Source: Alphaproteobacteria bacterium (GTDB lineage: Bacteria > Pseudomonadota > Alphaproteobacteria > UBA9219). From it: 64,000 bases of DNA. The DNA is taken from positions 147 to 64,146 of the forward strand of contig JABDFY010000007.1 in the NCBI GenBank assembly GCA_013286365.1. The letters are read 5' to 3'. Position numbers and translations under genes: made by a program. The notes under the pieces are model-generated. The model worked only from the letters and a program-made list of their open reading frames with translations. It ran no database searches and was not told where the DNA came from. Below, piece after piece: positions 57,652 through 64,000 of this stretch (positions within the stretch are counted from its first letter, which is position 1; every line of letters begins with the position of its first letter).

Positions 57652-59274
57652 TCAATGATGTGGGTTAACCATTTTTAATAGACTGCCCATTAGCCGTAAG
57701 CACCATGTCGGTTTCATTGGCGCCATAGTAATTATAAGCAAATAAGCAAAAACAATACCGCCTAGCATTCCATAACCAATGCGGCCTGTTTTTTGTCGCA
57801 GGGCAATTTTGAGATGAGGAAAATGCCGCTGCAAAATCAGTTGTATAGATTTACTCAAACCAACCCAGCTCAAAACTAAAAGAGATATCAGTAAAACGAA
57901 GTCCAGCGAGATCTCAAAGCCCAGTGGCAAACTATGGGTGAGTTGGCTGTGAAGGGGCGTCAGGAACAAGCCCGAGAAAATAGCCGCGCTAAATATAAAG
58001 CAGGCAAGTGCCACGAGAAGACGTGAATGTAGCGTAAAGCGCTTCAACACCAGCGCCATATTGACTAAAATTTCTTTGGCACATTCAGGCGATAAACCTA
58101 TCGGATACAATTTGCGTAAACTCACGATTTGTCCTTGGGATGACAACTCAAGCGCCAAAGCATCGCGTATAACCCGCACTTCGGTTGCTTTTTCGAGCGT
58201 ATCTCTAGCATTCCCGCTTTGTTGTAAGCGTTCACGCCAAGGCCGCAGTGCCTCATCCAAAAAGGCAGGCAAGCCAAACAGCAAACCGCGTTTTCCGAAA
58301 GCTCCTGCCATCACGGCTTTCGTGCCAAAACGTAATTTCAAATCGGCATAGGGCACACGCACGCGATATTTAAGGGTGGTGCTTTCTTCTGACGGCGGCC
58401 CTTGATTTTGTGTTGCTTGGCCTTCTGACTTATCTTCCTCAGGCTCGGGAACGGTGAGCTCGATATCGGCGTGGCCTTTGGCGAGATCGGGAACGCCTAT
58501 GCGCTCCATAGCACGACGAAGACCCGTTGGTAAGGAAGTTCCACTGCCGAGCTTGAACTGCGCCACAACAATAGTGTTGAGGGTAAGCTCTTCGGTGATA
58601 TTGCCGGTTCCCTGACAGTTTTGACATGGTGTTCCCCCGCGGCCTTGGCAGGTTGGGCACGCAAGTTTGCTTGTGCCATGACAAAAGCGACACTGGGTTA
58701 CGAGTTTGCCGAGGCAAACAGGGCAGGGCTGACCCGGCTGTACGGGATTTTCGCCGCGGCCCATGCAATTGTAGCAAGTTTCTATGCCACGGCCGCCGCA
58801 ATGCGAGCAGATGACGACACCTTGTCCCTGGCATTGGCTGCAGGTTATGAGTTGCTTGCCTTGGCAAGTGGGACAAGCTTCTGTTGCTGCAAGTTTAGCG
58901 GATTGCTTGGGAAAAGTAATTTGGGCGCCATCTTGTCCCCAGCCTTGGCCTGGAATTGACTTGAGCTCCGCAATGGCTTTGGGCAACCAATCTTTGGATT
59001 CGTAAAATTCTTTTTGTAACTTATCGGCTTCGTTTTGAAGTGCGGCATAACTAGGCAAGAGCCGTCGGTCTTTGCCGCGCACGTTGCCTTGATACCTCAT
59101 CCCTTGCCGTTCGCATTTCGGTATGAGGCGCATTTCACCTTCGATCGTATAAATATTTTCTTCAGTTAAGATTAACTGAATGGCATTGGGCGCAAGACCG
59201 TTACCGTCGGCGATTTTGCGTAAGCGCTCGAGGGTTTGAGAAGTCAGGGGCGGTAAAGGCGGTTCGTTGGACAA
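57652..59274 (-). CDS. Membrane protein with eight CxxC motifs (DnaJ-type zinc centre)
   Basis: 540 residues. Residues about 134-220 hold eight CxxC motifs, several in CxxCxGxG form (CPTCQGK, CSQCQGQG, CSHCGGRG, CYNCMGRG, CPVCLGK, CRFCHGT, CPTCQGRG, CQNCQGTG), twice the four of DnaJ. A soluble region follows (about 225-400). The C-terminus has three membrane segments (near 420-440, 460-485 and 505-525). No J domain is present. It may bind zinc and act as a membrane-bound chaperone or redox protein; that is an inference. It stands alone upstream of the SAM-II unit, in the same direction, with the riboswitch promoter between. Confidence 0.65.
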   Translation of the reverse strand: MSNEPPLPPLTSQTLERLRKIADGNGLAPNAIQLILTEENIYTIEGEMRLIPKCERQGMRYQGNVRGKDRRLLPSYAALQNEADKLQKEFYESKDWLPKAIAELKSIPGQGWGQDGAQITFPKQSAKLAATEACPTCQGKQLITCSQCQGQGVVICSHCGGRGIETCYNCMGRGENPVQPGQPCPVCLGKLVTQCRFCHGTSKLACPTCQGRGGTPCQNCQGTGNITEELTLNTIVVAQFKLGSGTSLPTGLRRAMERIGVPDLAKGHADIELTVPEPEEDKSEGQATQNQGPPSEESTTLKYRVRVPYADLKLRFGTKAVMAGAFGKRGLLFGLPAFLDEALRPWRERLQQSGNARDTLEKATEVRVIRDALALELSSQGQIVSLRKLYPIGLSPECAKEILVNMALVLKRFTLHSRLLVALACFIFSAAIFSGLFLTPLHSQLTHSLPLGFEISLDFVLLISLLVLSWVGLSKSIQLILQRHFPHLKIALRQKTGRIGYGMLGGIVFAYLLIITMAPMKPTWCLRLMGSLLKMVNPHH

Positions 59275-59401
59275 TTTATTACCTTAATGATCTGGAATAG
59301 AGAGATTGCAATATTCAAGTAGTCAAAACAACTCCCCTACAGTAGTCTGCTTCCGTTATTTGGCTTTATTTATAATAACATTTGATTGTTGGAGAAACGA
59401 T

Positions 59402-59794
59402 ATGGCCTACGTCGATTTAAAGGCAGAAGATTTTGATGTGTTGATAGAGGCGCGAAAAAACGAAAGCATAGTGGATGTCATTGAGCGCGCGGTCGTTGCG
59501 CGCAAAGAATCCGATGTAAATCATGTAGGCCTGAAGATTTTGGATATCTTTGTTCGCGTTGAACGCGGGGCTTCCTCTCAAGATGTACTGAAGGACTACG
59601 GTTTCGTTCTACAAAAGATTGTGCAAGAGATATATTTGCGTGGGGCGCCACCTGATCCGATCATTGTTAAAGAAAACTGTATCGACAGATTTGCCAGACA
59701 ATTTGCTCGCCTGATTGTTCACAGACCCCTCGACTGGGCGTTAGATAAAGCGTGCAGAAGATATTTTGAACCTTTGGTTTTTCCAGTTTTCTAG
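59402..59794 (+). CDS. Uncharacterised protein, 130 residues
   Basis: 130 residues from ATG 59402 with GGAG eight bases upstream; the frame opens earlier without support. The protein is helical and charged (VDVIERAVVARKES, RFARQFARLIVHRP), with no signal peptide, membrane segment or motif I can name. It is followed after 101 bp by another small plus-strand gene, and the two may form an accessory pair. Confidence 0.5.
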   Translation: MAYVDLKAEDFDVLIEARKNESIVDVIERAVVARKESDVNHVGLKILDIFVRVERGASSQDVLKDYGFVLQKIVQEIYLRGAPPDPIIVKENCIDRFARQFARLIVHRPLDWALDKACRRYFEPLVFPVF

Positions 59795-59895
59795 AAGAGC
59801 CCATTAAAGACGAAATTAAATCGCCCCTAGACAAATAGGTGTAACGCAATAAGATCAGGCATTCATTGAAATTTATTGATAAGGGGAAATTAAAA

Positions 59896-60303
59896 ATGAG
59901 CCTACCAGATGACGCCGCCGCAGGAACTGCAAACCAATGGCCGGCAGCCAGCACCGAACTTTTACGGTCAGAAGAGCCCCGAGTGCAGAGTGCTTTACAG
60001 GTCTTCCTCGGCGAGCAAAGGATTGTCCAGGGTAGAGTAACCTATTCGGGCGTTTTTAGACCAAACGATAACGCTGACGAAACATTAGTTGTGTGGGTAC
60101 CTCCGGCGAAGGATGTTCAACGATTTATAGTTACGACGAAAGATGGCCCAGCCCATACTTTTGCTGCAGCGACTGGCGTTATGCAACATTTAGGTATTGA
60201 AGTTGTCGCTGGCGCCAAATACACGATGGCATTGGACGACATGTTTCGTAGGAATGCCAAAGGGAGAAAAGTCACGCCCTACGAATTTGACGTCCACCTT
60301 TAA
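59896..60303 (+). CDS. Uncharacterised protein, 135 residues
   Basis: 135 residues from ATG 59896 with AAGGGG nine bases upstream. Predicted mixed fold: [16 protein letters not shown], then strands [10 protein letters not shown] and FIVTTKDG, and a basic end [14 protein letters not shown]. No known family. Its 3' end overlaps the convergent uvrA 3' end by 32 bp, so one of the two has an extended C-terminus; uvrA's last residues (GGRQIRR) are not conserved, which suggests uvrA read further. Confidence 0.5.
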   Translation: MSLPDDAAAGTANQWPAASTELLRSEEPRVQSALQVFLGEQRIVQGRVTYSGVFRPNDNADETLVVWVPPAKDVQRFIVTTKDGPAHTFAAATGVMQHLGIEVVAGAKYTMALDDMFRRNAKGRKVTPYEFDVHL

Positions 60304-63133
60304 TCTCTGTGCCTAAATAGGCCGCAAGATAGTGGCCGGTATAACTGCCACCGACTTTGCAGATGTCTTCGGGCGTTCCGGTTGCCACAATCTCGCCGCC
60401 GGCATCGCCGCCCTCGGGGCCTAAATCGATAATGTAGTCGGCTGTCTTGATCACTTCCAGATTATGCTCAATCACGATCACGGTGTTGCCTTGATCAACC
60501 AGAGTGTGTAGGACCTCAAGTAGTTTACTGACATCTTCAAAATGCAAGCCGGTTGTGGGTTCATCAAGTATATAAAGGGTTTTTCCCGTGGCGCGGCGTG
60601 CCAATTCTTTGGCTAACTTGACACGCTGGGCCTCGCCGCCGGAAAGAGTCGTTGCGGACTGTCCTATTTTTACATAGCTCAATCCGACACGATTAAGTGT
60701 TTCAAGTTTGTCACGAATGGAAGGCACCGCTTTGAAAAACTCAGCGCCTTCCTCAACAGTCATATCGAGCACGTCGGCAATTGATTTATCCCGATATTTC
60801 ACTTCCAGCGTTTCACGGTTATAGCGCCTGCCATGGCAAGTATCGCAGGTAACAAATACATCTGGCAAAAAGTGCATCTCGATTTTGATGACGCCATCAC
60901 CCTCGCAGGCTTCACAACGTCCGCCTTTGACATTGAAAGAAAATCGCCCCGGACTGTAACCGCGTGCTTTGGCCTCAGGCAAACCCGTGAACCAATCGCG
61001 AATGGGGGTGAAAGCGCCGGTATAAGTCGCCGGGTTCGAGCGCGGAGTGCGGCCGATAGGGGATTGGTCTATATCGACGATCTTATCGATAAGTTCGGTT
61101 CCCTTAATCGTATCGTGCTCGCCTGGGATTTCCCGGGCATCGTTAAGTTTGCGCGCTAGCGCTTTGTATAAGGTATCGATGACGAGGGTTGATTTACCGC
61201 CGCCTGAGACACCTGTGACACAAGTGAATGTGCCAAGCGGAAAGCGAGCTCTGATGTTCTTTAAATTATTTTCGCGCGCACCTATAATCTCGAGCCATTG
61301 TCCCTTATGGCCAGAGCGGCGTACAGCAGGTATCGCAATTTTACGCTTACCGCTTAAATATTGGGCGGTCAGACTGTGCGGTGATTTTAAAACTTCGCTC
61401 GGCAGGCCGGCAGCCACAACCTGACCGCCGTGAATGCCAGCGCCAGGGCCCATATCGATTAGGTAATCAGCATGTCGAATAGCGTCTTCATCGTGCTCAA
61501 CGACCAAAACAGTATTACCGAGATCGCGTAGCCGTTGCAGCGTAGTCAAGAGACGATCATTATCGCGTTGATGTAAACCAATTGAAGGTTCATCGAGCAC
61601 ATAGAGAACGCCTGTAAGTCCTGAGCCAATCTGAGAAGCTAGGCGGATACGTTGACTTTCGCCGCCCGACAATGTGCCAGAAGCCCGCGATAAGGTTAGA
61701 TATTCAAGACCGACATTATTGAGAAAGCCCAAGCGTTCATTTATTTCTTTTAAAATCCGGGCTGCGATCTCACGCTGTTTGGGTGTGAGGTGTTTGCTGA
61801 GGTTCTGAAACCACAGAGCGGCGGCCTTTATTGAAAATGTGCTCACATCGCTGATGTTTTTATCCGCAATTTTCACCGATAAAGCCTCGGGCTTAAGGCG
61901 TTGACCATGACAAGCTTCGCATGGTTGAGAGGATTGAAAACGGCTAAGCTCCTCCCGCATCCATGAGCTTTCGGTATCTTTCCAGCGCCGCTCCAGATTT
62001 GGGATAACACCTTCAAAAGATTTAACCGCCCGATAGCTTCGTTTATCGTCTTTGTAAGAAAATGAAATTTCTGTATCACCGGTACCGTTAAGAATGGCAT
62101 CGCGGAAGTTTTTATCAAGTTCTTTCCATGGTTTGTGCAGGCTTGTCTTGAAATGACGCGTCAAAGCCTCAAGCGTTTGTGTATAAAAAGGTGAGGTGAT
62201 GCTTTTCCATGGCGCTATGGCGCCTTGGGCTAAGCTAAGATTTTCATCGGGTACGACAAACTCGGGATCAAAATAAAGCTTTTCCCCTAACCCGTCGCAG
62301 GCCGGACAGGCACCATAGGGATTGTTGAAAGAAAACAGACGGGGTTCGATTTCATCGATTGTAAAACCGCTAACTGGGCAAGCAAATTTAGAGGAAAAAG
62401 TGATGACCTCGCCGGTTGCGGTGTTTTCCGCAAATAAGATACCATCGGCGAGTTTGAGCGCTGTTTCGATAGAATCCGGCAAGCGGTGACCTATATCTGG
62501 TTTTGTTACGATACGGTCTACGACAACGGCAATTTCGTGCTTTAGTTTTTTGTTGAGTGACGGCACATCCTCAATATCGAAGACCTTGCCATCGACTTTG
62601 ACGCGCTGAAATCCCTGTTTGCGCAGATCCTGTAACTCTTTGCGATATTCGCCTTTGCGTCCGCGCACGATGGGTGCAAGCAGCATTAACTTGGTACCTT
62701 CTGGCATCGACAGAATACGATCGGCCATTTGCGAAACTGTTTGGCTTTCGATTGGTAATCCAGTTGTTGGTGAATACGGAACGCCAACGCGCGCGAACAA
62801 GAGGCGCATGTAGTCATAAATTTCCGTTACGGTGCCGACAGTAGAGCGCGGATTGCGCGAAGTTGTTTTTTGTTCAATGGAAATAGCCGGTGAAAGCCCA
62901 TCGATGCTGTCAACATCTGGTTTTTGCATCAGCTCAAGAAATTGCCGCGCGTAAGCCGAAAGGCTTTCGACATAGCGTCTTTGACCTTCTGCGTAGATCG
63001 TATCGAAAGCGAGTGATGATTTACCCGAGCCGGACAGGCCGGTAATGACAATCAATTGGTCGCGCGGCATCTCCACGTCGATATTTTTAAGATTGTGTTC
63101 ACGCGCGCCGCGAATATGGATTGTCTTTTGCAT
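60272..63133 (-). CDS. uvrA: Excinuclease ABC subunit A
   Basis: 953 residues from ATG 63133 ([19 protein letters not shown]); an upstream Met is not in the family alignment. Two ABC ATPase modules: Walker [10 protein letters not shown] and GVSGGGKST, signatures [13 protein letters not shown] and [13 protein letters not shown], and zinc-binding CxxC pairs ([30 protein letters not shown]). UvrA scans DNA for bulky damage with UvrB. The divergent dehydratase-like gene begins 230 bp away; no LexA-type box was identified by eye in that gap. Confidence 0.97.
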   Translation of the reverse strand: MQKTIHIRGAREHNLKNIDVEMPRDQLIVITGLSGSGKSSLAFDTIYAEGQRRYVESLSAYARQFLELMQKPDVDSIDGLSPAISIEQKTTSRNPRSTVGTVTEIYDYMRLLFARVGVPYSPTTGLPIESQTVSQMADRILSMPEGTKLMLLAPIVRGRKGEYRKELQDLRKQGFQRVKVDGKVFDIEDVPSLNKKLKHEIAVVVDRIVTKPDIGHRLPDSIETALKLADGILFAENTATGEVITFSSKFACPVSGFTIDEIEPRLFSFNNPYGACPACDGLGEKLYFDPEFVVPDENLSLAQGAIAPWKSITSPFYTQTLEALTRHFKTSLHKPWKELDKNFRDAILNGTGDTEISFSYKDDKRSYRAVKSFEGVIPNLERRWKDTESSWMREELSRFQSSQPCEACHGQRLKPEALSVKIADKNISDVSTFSIKAAALWFQNLSKHLTPKQREIAARILKEINERLGFLNNVGLEYLTLSRASGTLSGGESQRIRLASQIGSGLTGVLYVLDEPSIGLHQRDNDRLLTTLQRLRDLGNTVLVVEHDEDAIRHADYLIDMGPGAGIHGGQVVAAGLPSEVLKSPHSLTAQYLSGKRKIAIPAVRRSGHKGQWLEIIGARENNLKNIRARFPLGTFTCVTGVSGGGKSTLVIDTLYKALARKLNDAREIPGEHDTIKGTELIDKIVDIDQSPIGRTPRSNPATYTGAFTPIRDWFTGLPEAKARGYSPGRFSFNVKGGRCEACEGDGVIKIEMHFLPDVFVTCDTCHGRRYNRETLEVKYRDKSIADVLDMTVEEGAEFFKAVPSIRDKLETLNRVGLSYVKIGQSATTLSGGEAQRVKLAKELARRATGKTLYILDEPTTGLHFEDVSKLLEVLHTLVDQGNTVIVIEHNLEVIKTADYIIDLGPEGGDAGGEIVATGTPEDICKVGGSYTGHYLAAYLGTEIKGGRQIRRA

Positions 63134-63362
63134 AAAGGCTAATATGGTGGCGGCACGAGAAAATTGCCACATTTTTTGTGCCCGTTTTGTTCTCCGTGTT
63201 TTCCCAGGCTTTTATGAAGGTGGGTAATAATAGTGCGAGCTCCGAGCCGCTACATAAATTTGACATGATTGCAGGATGATTTTTGCATTCGCTCAGTCAT
63301 GGTGCATCGCAAACTAAAAGTACAAACCCAATCTTAATCATGCTCAAGTAAGGTGAACGTCT

Positions 63363-64000
63363 ATGTTAGGCGAATCAAAACCCCTGCGAACGAAAGACGG
63401 AATGATAGCGGCAGCCAATATGGCCTTCGCACCGCCGCCCTCTCTTTCGTCGATCAATATCGATAGCGCAGCCGTGCGTATAGCGCCCTACGTGCGCCTG
63501 ACACCTGTAATGAACGTTGGCTACATGCGCTCGCCACTTACTGATGCGCAGCTTTGGCTCAAACTGGAAAATCATCAAGTTACGGGTTCGTTTAAAGTAC
63601 GCGGTGCGATGAATTTTGTTCTCACCCAAGCGCCAGAAAAAATTCGCAAGGGCCTCGTCACAGCATCCGGCGGCAATCACGGGCTTGCTGTTGCCTATGC
63701 ATCAAAAATTGCAAAAACTTCCGCCACTGTATTTGTCAGCACAGCCGTTCCCGAGCAGCGCGTAGAGAAACTGCGCAGCTGGGGTGCTATAGTGCATGTC
63801 AGCGGTAATAATTATGATGAAACGCTTCTCATTGCGCAAGAATACGCGTCTCAGTCGGGTGGCTGTTATATCCATGGCTTTGCAGATCCAGCCGTCATTG
63901 CAGGACAGGGTACCCTCGGCCTTGAGCTGCTCGATCAATTACCCCAGCTTGATTGTGTTATTGTGGCGATAGGCGGCGGCGGTCTTATTGGTGGCATTGC
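63363..64000 (+). CDS. Threonine/serine dehydratase-like PLP enzyme (5' part, cut by window edge)
   Basis: About 212 residues are visible, starting ATG 63363 with AAGGTGA ten bases upstream, and the frame is open to the edge. It shows the fold-type II PLP pattern: Schiff-base Lys in LENHQVTGSFKVRGA (about residue 81), the substrate loop SGGNHGLAVAYAS, and the phosphate-binding GGGGLIGG just before the edge. This is the threonine dehydratase / serine racemase group. Threonine deamination to 2-oxobutyrate is the likely reaction. Whether a C-terminal regulatory domain exists (IlvA versus TdcB type) lies beyond the window, so no symbol is given. Confidence 0.85.
   Translation, partial: MLGESKPLRTKDGMIAAANMAFAPPPSLSSINIDSAAVRIAPYVRLTPVMNVGYMRSPLTDAQLWLKLENHQVTGSFKVRGAMNFVLTQAPEKIRKGLVTASGGNHGLAVAYASKIAKTSATVFVSTAVPEQRVEKLRSWGAIVHVSGNNYDETLLIAQEYASQSGGCYIHGFADPAVIAGQGTLGLELLDQLPQLDCVIVAIGGGGLIGGI

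Overview
The window is a gene-dense stretch of an alphaproteobacterial chromosome. Evidence: alphaproteobacterial gene neighbourhoods (miaB-ybeY-corC, pdxJ-acpS-lepB-rnc-era, serC-serA, pal-cpoB), an OlsB-type ornithine-lipid acyltransferase, a pole-organiser-like giant coiled-coil protein and SAM-II riboswitches. The family cannot be settled from the sequence. Several alphaproteobacterial operons are broken up here: no phoH between miaB and ybeY, no infC before rpmI, no tolB before pal, and atpH-atpA without atpGDC. I saw no tRNA, rRNA, CRISPR array, insertion sequence or prophage.

Layout. 1-0.4 kb: the 3' end of a plus-strand gene. 0.4-31.5 kb is almost all minus strand: plsC-miaB-ybeY-corC; a membrane diguanylate cyclase; olsB; a membrane-anchored pseudokinase; purA; an orphan; serC-serA; a GT-C-like membrane protein with glmM; tilS-ftsH; pal and cpoB; rpmI-rplT-pheS-(small membrane gene)-pheT; a transglutaminase-like protein; ubiE. 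mutM (with an altered zinc finger) and an exported protein diverge from ubiE. 31.5-40.6 kb: a ~2000-residue coiled-coil membrane protein with a perfect CtrA-type box upstream, then mutS. 40.6-44.3 kb (plus): pdxJ-acpS-lepB-rnc-era. 44.3-47.7 kb: a cysteine-rich three-repeat exported protein, a small membrane protein, then atpH-atpA.

47.7-57.6 kb is the most interesting part. It is a methionine/SAM island on the minus strand with four separate SAM-II riboswitches in about 6.5 kb. They precede (i) an FAD/NAD(P)-binding protein followed by free-methionine-(R)-sulfoxide reductase, (ii) metF-metE, (iii) an unknown 185-residue protein followed by a Rossmann methyltransferase-like protein, and (iv) an unknown 123-residue protein. 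Two leaders (i and iv) are near-identical duplicates of 215-228 bp with an intrinsic terminator as expression platform; the other two (ii and iii) have folds that would hide the ribosome-binding site. In each leader the 3' strand of the SAM-II pseudoknot overlaps the 5' arm of the proposed ON-state hairpin, so the logic is the same with two kinds of output. This places at least three uncharacterised proteins in a SAM-repressed methionine regulon.

57.6-64 kb: a membrane protein with eight CxxC motifs like the DnaJ zinc centre, two small unknown genes, uvrA, and the 5' part of a threonine dehydratase-like gene cut by the window edge.

Two start choices recur: serA, ubiE, mutM, pdxJ, uvrA and the giant gene are annotated from internal starts supported by family N-termini or Shine-Dalgarno (SD) sequences, and ftsH, pheT and the gene upstream of pheT appear to use TTG.
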